Source: Stentor coeruleus
Lineage: Eukaryota > Ciliophora > Heterotrichea > Heterotrichida > Stentoridae
Direction of reading: 5' to 3'
Length of the DNA stretch: 42,909 nucleotides
NCBI GenBank assembly: GCA_001970955.1
Contig: MPUH01000624.1
Coordinates: forward strand, 1-42,909
This document shows positions 30,635-39,662 of the stretch, in pieces (within the stretch, counting starts at the first letter, position 1; the number at the start of each line of letters is the position of its first letter). Below the pieces are notes generated by a model that had not been told where the DNA came from, did not search any database, and saw only the letters and a list, made by a program, of their open reading frames with translations. The translations under genes were made by a program, and so were the position numbers.

Positions 30635-31232
30635 TATTATTAGAGATTATTTTAATGCTGATATATTGGTATATTAGTTGATCTTAAAAGTTTGAATATA
30701 TAAAAATACACAAGTGAGCTGTATTAAGAGATGAATTTAAATCTTAAATTAGTTTGCATATTTTTATACTCCTATAATTTTATATATTGTGAAAAGGTTT
30801 TTTAATTATAATTAGTTATTAATAAAGAAAGATTACTTGTGAAAATTTAATTGTCAATGAATTAGTTTTTCTAGAATAACCGCAAGCTTATTTTGGTGTA
30901 TATAAAACAATAATTGGAAAAAATACAATAAATATGGCCAGTATTCTATATATAAAAACTCCAATAATTTCAAACCTAACCTGAATCTCTTCTTCTTTCG
31001 TATTAAGGCTTTCATGAATTCATTTAAAAAATCTCAGAATAAAATATTATAAATCCATAATACATTCGATATTTTTCAACGCTATCTACATACATTTTTT
31101 TCATTCTATTCAAAAGCTTTCTTATATAATTTTCAATAATATTTTTCACACTTATTTCTCAACTTAATAAACTGTCTCACACAAATATCCTCTTCATAAA
31201 CTCAAAATACTTATAAAGATTTCTAATTTAAT
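30635..31232. other. Convergent intergenic spacer
   Basis: About 600 bp of AT-rich DNA between convergent genes; nothing recognised. Confidence 0.6.
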
Positions 31233-32168
31233 CTAACTACTTAAACTCTTGATAGCAGCTTCATAGCCCATTCTAAATTCTTTTTCAAGTTCTTTCTTTC
31301 CATTATAAGTGTAAGGATAAGAAGTATCAACATCAGTCCCAGCATCTAATGGAATAAGAGTTCTAAAGTTGACATGAGGGAAATCATCATGAGTATTCTT
31401 AATTTTCAAAAAGACTCTCTGATACTTTCTAATAGTTAAAGCTCTGATACCATTTTGCAATGCGCTTTTGCCAGGAACTGAATAACCAGGAAGTTTAGCT
31501 TCAGTGACCATAACAGTATCAACATATATATTTCTTGTACTATAACCTAAATGAATGCATGCATTAATCCCTGAAGTAAGATCAACAGGGTAAACTAAAT
31601 CTCCTGATACAAACTGATAATCTTTATAAGGAATAAAAGGGAAAGTCCCATCATCATCAAAGCTAGCTTCAACAGCTGAAAGCATCATTTCATTACCTAA
31701 AGTGATATTAGCAATGAAATATTTTGCTGATACTAAATCAGTGACACCAACTGCAAAAAAACGATCGAAATTTCCGTCAAAAATCTTTTCTATGGTTTTT
31801 TTAAGAGGAGCGCTATTGAAGAGCCCAGTTTTTTTGTAGTATCCAACAATTTTTCCCCCGAACCATGGCTTGTAAATCATGTCTCTTTCGAAGTCTATCC
31901 ACCAATTGTATAAGGTCTGATTTAATGTTAGCTCTTCACCAATAGGGCTTATAGCTGCAAAAAGACCGTTAAGTGCTCCAACTCCATTTCCGACAACAAC
32001 ATCCCATTGGGCTTCACCATATGGAAGACCTGATATTAAACCTGAAATTGCTCCAGCTTGAAAAGCTCCTCTATCAGTTCCACCTCCGAGAACAAGTGCT
32101 CTGCATCTTCCATTAATAGCATTTGCTGAATGAGCAATCAATAGTATAGCTATAGCAAACTTAAACAT
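31233..32168 (-). CDS. Secreted patatin-like protein, catalytic dyad lost
   Basis: The protein is 311 residues. Residues 1-17 are a signal peptide (MFKFAIAILLIAHSANA). GGGTDRGAFQAGA (28-40) is the patatin oxyanion-loop motif. The nucleophile elbow, normally G-x-S-x-G, reads GNGVG (60-64), with Gly62 in place of the catalytic Ser. The partner motif, normally D-G-G or D-G-A, reads SGD (188-190), so the catalytic Asp is Ser. Spacing of all elements is normal for patatins (lipid acyl hydrolases). It is therefore probably a non-catalytic, exported or vacuolar patatin fold. It could bind lipid or act as a structural protein; no partner is evident from neighbours. The start ATG follows a purine-rich GGAGGAGAGATA. 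It ends with TAG. Confidence 0.88.
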   Translation of the reverse strand: MFKFAIAILLIAHSANAINGRCRALVLGGGTDRGAFQAGAISGLISGLPYGEAQWDVVVGNGVGALNGLFAAISPIGEELTLNQTLYNWWIDFERDMIYKPWFGGKIVGYYKKTGLFNSAPLKKTIEKIFDGNFDRFFAVGVTDLVSAKYFIANITLGNEMMLSAVEASFDDDGTFPFIPYKDYQFVSGDLVYPVDLTSGINACIHLGYSTRNIYVDTVMVTEAKLPGYSVPGKSALQNGIRALTIRKYQRVFLKIKNTHDDFPHVNFRTLIPLDAGTDVDTSYPYTYNGKKELEKEFRMGYEAAIKSLSS

Positions 32169-32729
32169 TATCTCTCCTCCATTTGTATGGCTGGGAAATA
32201 AGAATTTTGATTGTGAAAAGTTGAATGAAAGTGCCTTAGAAAAAATTATAGGTCAATTATTTGATTAGAAAGAAGAAGTTGGTATAAAAAATAAGCAAAA
32301 ATATTAAGGGAATAATAAATTTTATTTGAATATAGAGGTTAAGATAATAAAAACTAAAAATAGTAAATATTTATTTGGGAAAAGGTCTTAGTAAACAAAA
32401 CTTTGACTTATGGTAATGAAAATGCTTGCAAAGTTTTAATTATTTTAACAATATTCATTATAGATTGATAATTAGATAATAATCTGCTATAAGACAGCAT
32501 AAAAACTATGCTCGATTATTTTTACCTTTGGCTTTGAATATGTGCATTGAAGGGCTCTGCAGCTTGCATCAATTTTATCTCATACTTTACAAATAAAATT
32601 TCAGTTGTTTTAACTATTGATGCTTACAAGATAAATTACATTTATTCTCCCTAAGCATAGTTAGCATTAAGCTTAGATATAATATTTGATGTATTTTTGG
32701 CTTTGTAAACTAATTATAAGCTATTAAAA
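32169..32729. other. Intergenic spacer
   Basis: About 560 bp of AT-rich DNA; nothing recognised. Confidence 0.6.
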
Positions 32730-34416
32730 CTACCATAACTCTCCATATTCTAATCTATATAAATATGCTCTCAAGGGGTACATTTCTTTACTCTTTTTTA
32801 CGCTTTTCTCTGTCCAATGAGCTTCTCGCACAGTAGCTCCATTTTCAATCTTATTTAATACCTCAAGTAGCCTTTCTAATACATTTATTTGATTAACGAT
32901 AATACTTTTTTGTGATACCCTATAGCCTAAATATATATTTACTTATCGCAAACCCAAACCTATAATGATTTTTCTGATTCAAAAGTTCTTTATCATATTC
33001 TAAAAGCGTTGGGTAAATTTGATATGCTTCTTCAATCATATTTTTAACATAATTGATTAGTTTTATTTCCTCATTAACAGTATTTAACAATGTTTTGTAA
33101 CTATCTTTATTTCTATATCTTTTCCTAATATAACTCAACAGTTTCAGATTAAGCTGTTCATTTTTCAAGTTAAAAGTTTTGAATTTTTTCTTGTTGTTTA
33201 TATGACTCACATTAATAAGTTTACCTTTATAAAGACGTAAATGCACACTATCATACCGATTTGGGAATATACAAAACCCATAATCAAGAAGCATATCAAA
33301 ATTGCTCAATCTTCCATAACAGTTAAAAATCTGCTGGCCAGCTTTAAAACTTCCTTTATCTTTTGTCCGCATAACAAAATACTTGTCAGTCGGGTCGAAA
33401 TGTAAATCAAATTCATCACCTACAGATTCTGAGCTTTCTTCAGATGTCCATTTACATATAGGATCCTCTTCATCACTAGAGCTTTCAAGATCAGTTAAAA
33501 TTTGATCGATTTCCCATATTGCTGACATATCACAAATCTTCTCATTGTCAAACCAAGTTAGGTACTTTTCTAATCTATTTTTATGTGTTCTTGTTTTCAT
33601 CAAAGCATTCGAAGTCTGTGATACTCCAGTAAAATCCTTATAATCATTAAGCAATGCTCCAGTAATGCTTTTAGTCTGTAAAAACTCAAGTGAAAGGGTT
33701 ATGTAATCAACACAAACATCTTCATGATTAAGATGATCTGCTAATGGAATAAGCATCCCTTCTCCTTGAGCAAAAGCTCTAGTATAAACAATCTTAAGTG
33801 CCCAATAAAACAATTCAAACCTTTCTCTAAATAAATCTCACGATTCTAAGGGGAAATATTGTGGGAACTTATTAAAAACAGGTATCAAAGAATCATATAT
33901 ATCTAAAATATCCTTATAGTATTTTTTTGCTTTAAGGAAAAGAAATGGGTCTTGAAGTTCATTAAGTTCATCATCAGTCCAGTCACTTAATATTTCAGGT
34001 TTACGGATGATATTAAAATATGGGTTGTAAAAACTGTCTTGACCTTTGGTTTTCTCCCACATGAGGAATACCCAAAAAATATAGTCCATTGAGTTGCGTT
34101 GGTCTCGAAAAAGGTCTGGGAAGGATAGAAATACTTCATTGATAGGTGTAGATTTTGCAACTTGTGGTGTTATTATTATGGTGTATGGTATAAAAAGAAA
34201 TGCTTTTTTTGATGGGATACTGTTTTTTGCCATGACTCCTACTACACCACTTTCACCAAATGCAACTGGAAATTCAACCTTTATTTAGATTACACTTGGA
34301 AAAACGCATTTATTTGCGATAAGCCATTCTTTGTAGTGAATAAGATTCTGGTCTTGAGATAATGCTTCTGTTTTTTCTTGGTTAATTTTGTATTGATTTT
34401 TGTCTAAATAATCCAT
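32730..34416 (-). CDS. SET-domain methyltransferase, LSMT/SETD3 type (4 exons)
   Basis: Exons 34416-34294, 34278-33842, 33826-32943 and 32926-32730 join to 1641 nt, a clean 546-residue frame ending in TAG. The introns are 15, 15 and 16 nt. Early residues KEWLIANKCVFP and VAFGESGVVGVMAKNSIP match the start of the split SET domain. PLADHLNH gives the conserved Asn220-His221 for SAM binding, and NCYGRLSNFDMLLDYGF supplies the NxYG motif (355-358) and Tyr369. The C-terminal helical part (YRVSQKSIIVNQINVLERLL) fits the Rubisco-LSMT substrate-binding domain. An acidic Ser-rich loop (around 300-330) is an insertion in SET. Relatives methylate lysine or histidine (actin in SETD3); the target here is unknown. 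The joined gene is supported by both frame and domain continuity. Confidence 0.92.
32927..32942 (-). other. 16-nt intron in SET-domain gene
   Basis: On the minus strand the sequence is gtaaatatatatttag. Removing it restores the frame (AIS|YRVSQK) into the substrate-binding domain. Confidence 0.9.
33827..33841 (-). other. 15-nt intron in SET-domain gene
   Basis: On the minus strand the sequence is gtgagatttatttag, with an in-frame TGA. Removing it joins PLES to ERFELFYWALK. Confidence 0.92.
34279..34293 (-). other. 15-nt intron in SET-domain gene
   Basis: On the minus strand the sequence is gtaatctaaataaag, with an in-frame stop. Removing it joins KCVFPS to VEFPVAFGES. Confidence 0.92.
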
Positions 34417-34489
34417 GAATTATTACAAACCTTCAGCATTTTTTTGTAAAACAAAAACTATCTGAAAACATAATCATTTTGTTTAAAAC

Positions 34490-35206
34490 CTAAGATAATA
34501 ATTTTGAATAGCTTTCAGACCTCGAATATTTTTTTTTTATATTCTCAAGCTCGTAATTTGTATTCTTGCATTTCGCTTTAAAATACGCATTTTCTTCAAT
34601 AAGTTTCTGGCATTTCAACTTTTCTTGCTCTAAAGCATTTCTCAAGAAACTCAGTTGAGAACATAATTTTTTAAATTCTTCTGTCTCATTCGTTTGAACT
34701 TTTAAGACTTCATCTTTGATTTTTTCAATAATATTCTCTAATAATTTATTATTTTCCTTAAGTAGGATGATTTCTTTTGACTGCTTTGAAATAATTTCTT
34801 TCATATTGCAAATAGAAGAAATATTAGGCATTTCATCAAATATTTCTAATTGCGATTTTAGTTTTTTAACTTCTTCAGCATATGATTCTGAAGATTTTGC
34901 GTTTTCATCAACTAAAAAAGCTATATGCTGTTTAAAAAACTCTATATTTTCTTCACATTCAGCTAGTTTTTTCTTTTTTACCTCTAATTCTTCTGAGATT
35001 ATCTTTGAATAACTACAATTGTTTTCAGAAACTTTAGATTTTTCGAGTTCTTTGTATAAGTTTTTGTTCTTTTCGATTAAATCAGAATATTTTTTCTTAA
35101 GAGTTTCGTTTTCTCGTTCGAGAGATCTTATTTTTTCTTTAAACTTTTGTAGTTGCGAAGACGTTAAAGCATCAAATGATTTTTGATTTAGACTTTTAGT
35201 TATCAT
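34490..35206 (-). CDS. Coiled-coil protein of unknown function
   Basis: The protein is 238 residues and almost entirely Lys/Glu/Leu-rich heptad repeats from about residue 20 to 230 (SLERENETLKKKYSDLIEKN and similar). It has no signal peptide, membrane segment or catalytic motif. A structural or centrosomal/ciliary role is possible for such proteins but cannot be assigned. Its start lies 51 bp from the start of the divergent Kelch-like gene, so the two share a very short promoter region. Its stop lies 73 bp from the start of the SET-domain gene on the same strand. Confidence 0.78.
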   Translation of the reverse strand: MITKSLNQKSFDALTSSQLQKFKEKIRSLERENETLKKKYSDLIEKNKNLYKELEKSKVSENNCSYSKIISEELEVKKKKLAECEENIEFFKQHIAFLVDENAKSSESYAEEVKKLKSQLEIFDEMPNISSICNMKEIISKQSKEIILLKENNKLLENIIEKIKDEVLKVQTNETEEFKKLCSQLSFLRNALEQEKLKCQKLIEENAYFKAKCKNTNYELENIKKKYSRSESYSKLLS

Positions 35207-35257
35207 TATTTATTAGATATTTATGTTTGAATTCATATAGGTTAGTTTATATTATAA
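35207..35257. promoter_or_regulatory. Short divergent promoter region
   Basis: Only 51 bp separate two opposing start codons. An AATAAATA string precedes one ATG and ATATTATAA the other. Both promoters and 5' leaders must fit here or extend into coding sequence. Confidence 0.6.
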
Positions 35258-36508
35258 ATGTCGAGTGGAAAATTATGCTACGAATGTTTAACAGAAAAAA
35301 GCAAATTATACTGTCCTTGCAATCAGATTTTTCTCTGTTATAACTGCATTGATAGTCATAAAAGTGAAAATTGCTTAATAGTCAAAGATATAGATGACAT
35401 AAAAACTAAAATAATTGATTCATCTTATATCATAGAAGAAGAAGTTAAGCAAAAACTAGTTCTTAGTCCTGAAGACCAAAATCTCAAAATAGAAATAATA
35501 GAAAAATTATTAAATGTTATTGCAGATATCAAAGCAAAAAAAGTGAAACTAAATAAAATTATAGACAATAGTTTCAAGTTTTCTATTTATAATACAAAAG
35601 ATCTTTCTAATTATGGATTTAACTTGACAATCAATCAAACATTAGAAAATATGCCAGAAACAAAATACATTTATTTGCAATATATTTCTGATAATCATAA
35701 AAATACATGGATTTATAAAGTTGATTTACGAACTATGAATTCTAGTAGGTTGTTTAAATATAATGATAAGCCAATCAGCAATACCTTAATATTAGAGTCG
35801 AATAACTGTTTATATTTTATAGGAGGACATGCAGGTTTTGAAATAGTTACTGATATATCAAAATATGACCTAAATAATAATCAGTTTTCTAAAATAGGCT
35901 CAAAAAATCATAAAAAGTTTAACTATGACTGTGTGATTTACAAAAATAAGATTTTTTTTATTGGTGGTCGTATTTCAAATACTCAAAGTAGAGAAATTCT
36001 ATATAAGGTCACCCCATTCAATATAGAAACTGAGAAATATGAGAATGATATTCCTTTAAATAAACCAAGATATAGAACATCAGGTGTTATCCATAAATCC
36101 AAATTATGGGTTGTTTCTACAAATGTAAATGGGTATGCTGAAACCCTGAATTTAGATGAAGAGGCTAAGTTTAAAGAAACTAGTTTCCCTATTATTTGTT
36201 TAACTGACTGCGAAATGGTTTCAGTAGATAATTATATTTACTTTTTAAACCTATGCGAAGATAATAAGTGGCGTATTGGCAAAATAAATGAAAATCTTGA
36301 GTCTGAGATTATTAAAGAATTGAATATGGAAGGAAAAGCATGGAGAAAAAGAGCTTCTCCGGTTTATTTTGATAACTGCATTTTCTTCACAGGAGAAGTA
36401 ACATTTAATAAAGAAGATACACTTTGCTTGGAAGTCAATATTTTAGTACTACATCTAAGTGATTTTTCAGTTAAATTCGAGACTATTAACTTCAGGGATG
36501 ATTTATAG
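35258..36508 (+). CDS. B-box-type zinc finger and Kelch-like propeller protein
   Basis: The protein is 416 residues. Residues 6-38 hold a small zinc finger of B-box type (CYECLTEKSKLYCPCNQIFLCYNCI, with a following His), cited here by its Cys/His spacing. A short helical region follows. From about residue 130 to 400 the sequence has Kelch-like blades: aromatic-Ile-Gly-Gly strands (LYFIGGHAG, IFFIGGRIS) alternate with YDL and FNIET motifs. Proteins with B-box plus propeller often bind other proteins, some as ubiquitin-ligase adaptors, but no RING finger is present here. The cytoplasm is expected. It starts after ATATTATAA and ends with TAG. Divergent from the coiled-coil gene. Confidence 0.82.
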   Translation: MSSGKLCYECLTEKSKLYCPCNQIFLCYNCIDSHKSENCLIVKDIDDIKTKIIDSSYIIEEEVKQKLVLSPEDQNLKIEIIEKLLNVIADIKAKKVKLNKIIDNSFKFSIYNTKDLSNYGFNLTINQTLENMPETKYIYLQYISDNHKNTWIYKVDLRTMNSSRLFKYNDKPISNTLILESNNCLYFIGGHAGFEIVTDISKYDLNNNQFSKIGSKNHKKFNYDCVIYKNKIFFIGGRISNTQSREILYKVTPFNIETEKYENDIPLNKPRYRTSGVIHKSKLWVVSTNVNGYAETLNLDEEAKFKETSFPIICLTDCEMVSVDNYIYFLNLCEDNKWRIGKINENLESEIIKELNMEGKAWRKRASPVYFDNCIFFTGEVTFNKEDTLCLEVNILVLHLSDFSVKFETINFRDDL

Positions 36509-36683
36509 TTCATAATATTAGATTTAGCTTTTAGTTTTTAAATACCAAATCAATGTAGAATAAAACCTAATCCAAATAGCCTATTATTAATATATTATAC
36601 AATAATCAAATAATACATAAAAGATAAAAATACAAAAAATCTCTTAAAGAATTCACATAAAGCATAATGAACAAGCCAATCAC

Positions 36684-36806
36684 AAGAAAAAATATTATAA
36701 TCTCAGGAAAAAATAAACTCCGTCTTCAGCCTCATCCTTCTGGTNAAGAAAAAATATTATAATCTCAGGAAAAAATAAACTCCGTCTTCAGCCTCATCCT
36801 TCTGGT
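36684..36806. repeat. Assembly gap (N at 36745) with duplicated 61-bp flanks
   Basis: Positions 36684-36744 and 36746-36806 are identical. The extra 62 nt shifts the SNF5 frame; removing it reconnects the ATG at 36667. Confidence 0.92.
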
Positions 36807-36821
36807 TGTTTACAATTATTC

Positions 36822-36992
36822 CCTGGAGATTCACTTTCCCCAATAAAACTAATTATTAACAACAACAACAACCCAGAGTTCTTTTTATGGAACACAGACA
36901 ATTCATTCCCTGGAGATTCACTTTCCCCAATAAAACTAATTATTAACAACAACAACCCAGAGTTCTTTTTATGGCACACAGATAATACCGAC
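36822..36992 (+). repeat. Tandem 84-87-bp duplication inside the SNF5 gene
   Basis: FPGDSLSPIKLIINNNN-PEFFLW is encoded twice in frame. The copies differ by one AAC codon and a few bases near the end. It duplicates the first strand of SNF5 repeat 1, so one copy is surplus to the fold. Confidence 0.8.
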
Positions 36993-37092
36993 CTTCATGC
37001 TGAGTTTAATTTTGCCTTACAACTTCTTTCAGATTTAGAAATTACTTTATCGAAAATACAACTTTTAGATACTATTCAAAAACTTACCCAGA

Positions 37093-37107
37093 GTATAAGA
37101 GAATAAG
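37093..37107 (+). other. 15-nt intron in SNF5 gene
   Basis: The sequence gtataagagaataag carries an in-frame TAA. Removing it joins KLTQ to IQQYRE, where SNF5 relatives have an uninterrupted helix. Confidence 0.85.
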
Positions 37108-37639
37108 TTCAACAATATAGAGAAATTAATGGAGTAAGGCACTCTTATCAAGGACTTACTAGTGAACATCTTGTTCCGCTACAGTTTTCAGGTTAAGGTT
37201 TTCAATGGGACTTGGCTTATAAAGAAAATAGTCCTGAGTATTTTGCTAGAGTTTTATGTCAAGATAACAATCTTCCAGAAAGTGAATATCAAAATATTAC
37301 CATAAAGTTAGAACTGCGCTTAAATCACATAAAATAAGATTGGCGACTGCTCTTAATGAAACTATGAGTAAATTACTGGATGTTGAAATTGAGAACCCTT
37401 TTGTCCCTAGCCTTGATGTTTTAGAAATTGAAAGCAGTATACAGGAAATTATCCCTTGTATATCTTTAAAAGAGATAGTAAATAACAGATTTGTATTTTG
37501 AGTTAAGGGTTTTTTATGCTAGAATTTTTAGATGGGATGTTAGATTATGATAGGATGTTTGATAAATATTATTTAAATAATTGATTTGATATGCTTATAT
37601 TTTTTATAACAACCTTACTTTCAGACTTTGATATAATAA

Positions 37640-38050
37640 ATGAACTTTTTCAAAGCAAGTCGTCCCACAACAAAGCATTTAAACCAACTGAACCTCACTT
37701 CGGAACTACACCCTGACTGTCCTTGTGAAGATTTACCAAACAACATGAAAGCTACAAAAATTATCCTTAAATTGCCTTTTGACCCTCCAAAAAGGTCTAC
37801 ATCCACTCCATACCTCCTTCAATCTCACTTGCCAAGAAGACCAAAACACCAAGATCCAAAAATCACTTTAGCTCATATAAATAACAGTATATACTACGAT
37901 ATGCCTGATTATAAAACATGTTATTCAAGTACTTTAGATTCAATTGATATCCTCCCTCATAGATATGGAGTTGAATGCAACTATTTTCAAAGAGTAAGAA
38001 GTAGGATTAAAAATAGACCAAAACTTAGAAGACTTGTAATCAAACTTTAA
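37640..38050 (+). CDS. Small basic protein of unknown function
   Basis: The protein is 136 residues, rich in Lys, Arg, Pro, His and Ser, with a basic C terminus (RSRIKNRPKLRRLVIKL). It has no signal peptide, membrane helix or recognised motif. The ATG directly follows ATATAATAA, as in many genes here, and codon composition is unlike the surrounding intergenic DNA. It converges with the oxidoreductase gene, 12 bp apart stop to stop. It ends with TAA. Confidence 0.65.
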   Translation: MNFFKASRPTTKHLNQLNLTSELHPDCPCEDLPNNMKATKIILKLPFDPPKRSTSTPYLLQSHLPRRPKHQDPKITLAHINNSIYYDMPDYKTCYSSTLDSIDILPHRYGVECNYFQRVRSRIKNRPKLRRLVIKL

Positions 38051-38062
38051 TAATCTATTTAA

Positions 38063-39085
38063 CTAAAGCTTAGGAGCTTCATGAAGAACTCTAATAAGCA
38101 TTTTCCCCTGATTACCTCCAGTAGACAGTTTTTTCAAAGCTTGATAAGCATTTTCAAGTCCTTCAACAATATCTTCCTTATACACCAACTCCCCTTTCTT
38201 ATGTAATTTTGAAAGATAATGTATAGCTTCTTCATACTTATCCTGATAGTCACTTATAATAAACCCTTTCATCTTAATACTCTTAGATATCACAAGTGGG
38301 TACATATAAACAGGTTGAGGTTTTTTTAATCCATAACTTTGAATTGCCCCACATAATATCATCCTTGACCCTTTTTTTGCATTCATCAATACAGCATCAA
38401 GTATTTCTCCTCCAACATTATCAAGATACATATCCACACCTTCAGGACACATGTTTCTTAAAACAGATGCCACATTATCAGTCTTATAATTAATAACCCC
38501 ATATATACCAAGATCTTTAAGCCATTGAACTTTTTCATCAGAACCTGTAATTCCAATAACTTTACATCCTTGTGCTTTAGCTATTTGTATAGCAACTGAA
38601 CCTACAGCACCTGCTGCTGTTGATATAACGACGACTTGTTTTTTTTTAACTTTACCTAATAATTTTATTGAAACATAAGCTGTAAGACCAGTCATGCCAA
38701 AAATCCCTAGGTATAAAGATGGTTTTACAGCTGTTGGGATTTTTTCAACTTTTGAGACGTGGATTTTACAATACTCTTGCCATCCTAAAAGTCCAGAAAC
38801 GTAGGTTCCAACTTTATACCCTGGAGAATGAGAATTTATGATTATCCCAACACCTAAAGCACGAACTGTTTCCTCTAGTTTTATAGGAGGCATATATGAC
38901 TTCATACCAGAAATCCAAACTAATTAGATTTTACCTAGTTGGGTTGGATCAGCTGATATCCATTCTACTTTTACTAGAATTTCACCTTGTTTGAGATTTA
39001 GATGCAAAGGTTCAAAGTTCACTTCGAAGTCTTCTTTTTGAGGAACCCCTTTTGGACGCTGTTTCAATACCACCCTTTTATTCAT
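38063..39085 (-). CDS. Prostaglandin-reductase-type NADPH oxidoreductase (2 exons)
   Basis: Exons 39085-38935 and 38919-38063 join to 1008 nt, 335 residues. The fold is a zinc-free medium-chain reductase. WISADPTQLVWISGMKSYMPP matches the family's N-terminal region (vDP...SYxPP), cited by positions 47-67. The Rossmann motif AAGAVGSVAIQIAKAQG binds NADPH, and GVDMYLDNVGG and GKMLIRV complete the signature. Relatives reduce the double bond of alpha,beta-unsaturated ketones and aldehydes (15-oxo-prostaglandins, leukotriene products, lipid-peroxidation enals), a detoxification role. A cytosolic location is expected since no signal is seen. The intron splits the DPTQL-VWIS segment, and without it the family's N terminus would be missing. 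It ends with TAA. Confidence 0.93.
38920..38934 (-). other. 15-nt intron in oxidoreductase gene
   Basis: On the minus strand the sequence is gtaaaatctaattag, with an in-frame stop. Its removal joins the first 50 residues to the rest of the reductase. Confidence 0.93.
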
Positions 39086-39662
39086 TACAGACTTGGGCTA
39101 AGTTTATGGTATTAATATAATTGAAAATATTATTGAATTGTCATGATATAGATTGAAATAAATTGTGGTAGTTTTGAAGTAAGAAAGTTGAAGGGTTTTT
39201 ATTGCTTGAATTGAAAGTTATGTTTATTTTTGATGGGATTTTTTTTAAATTTTTTAAGATAGAAATATAATGGGTGTGATGAGGGAAAATGTAGTAGGGG
39301 TGATAATTGTGTTTGTTGTATAGATGCTTTATAGTTTGGGGTTTAATTTATAAATAGTATTAGTACCAATAAAGCTTCTCAAATTCTTTGAAACTTTCAA
39401 TGGCTGTTGATTTTCATAGAAGCAAGCCTATATACAAGTCTTATTGCTTCAAATAATTCTAGTAATTTCCCCCCAACAACTCAATAATAATTTTCGACTA
39501 TTTAACACTTAAAAAAATCAATAAAATCTACTCAAAATCACTCTTACAATACACAATTTTATCCTATTTCTCATCATGCAAATTTTCACCCTATCACCTA
39601 AACTCCTATTGACAAAAACCTAATCATAAAATTTTCTAAACATGGAGATAATATCATTATGT
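39086..39662. other. Intergenic spacer
   Basis: About 580 bp of AT-rich DNA between two minus-strand genes. The part upstream of the oxidoreductase is G-rich on the plus strand; otherwise nothing is recognised. Confidence 0.6.

Larger units (their letters stand above)
36667..37501 (+). pseudogene. SNF5/SMARCB1 homologue, frame disrupted
   Basis: After collapsing the assembly duplicate at 36745 and removing a 15-nt intron (37093-37107), the frame encodes two SNF5 repeats. Repeat 1 reads SPIKLIINNNN...FFLWN...FALQLLSDLEI, then KLTQ|IQQYREING. Repeat 2 reads HLVPLQFSG, a stop, GFQWDLAYKENSPEYFARVLCQD. An in-frame TAA lies at 37194-37196. A one-base loss between about 37297 and 37315 shifts the frame before KVRTALKSHKIRLA. 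The final frame ends in TGA at 37499-37501. Without the defects the protein would be about 252 residues. SNF5 is a core subunit of SWI/SNF nucleosome remodellers, so a functional copy is expected somewhere. The defects may be real decay or sequencing errors, because this stretch also has an N and a local duplication. Confidence 0.82.

Noticed and set aside
37150..37210. A 14-nt intron removing the TAA at 37194 in SNF5
   Set aside because: gttttcaggttaag has GT...AG ends, but removal puts the SNF5 repeat out of frame, and no other intron here is 14 nt.
36667..37501. Alternative genetic code with TAA read as Gln
   Set aside because: TAA ends many intact genes here, and a second defect (frameshift) is present in the same gene.
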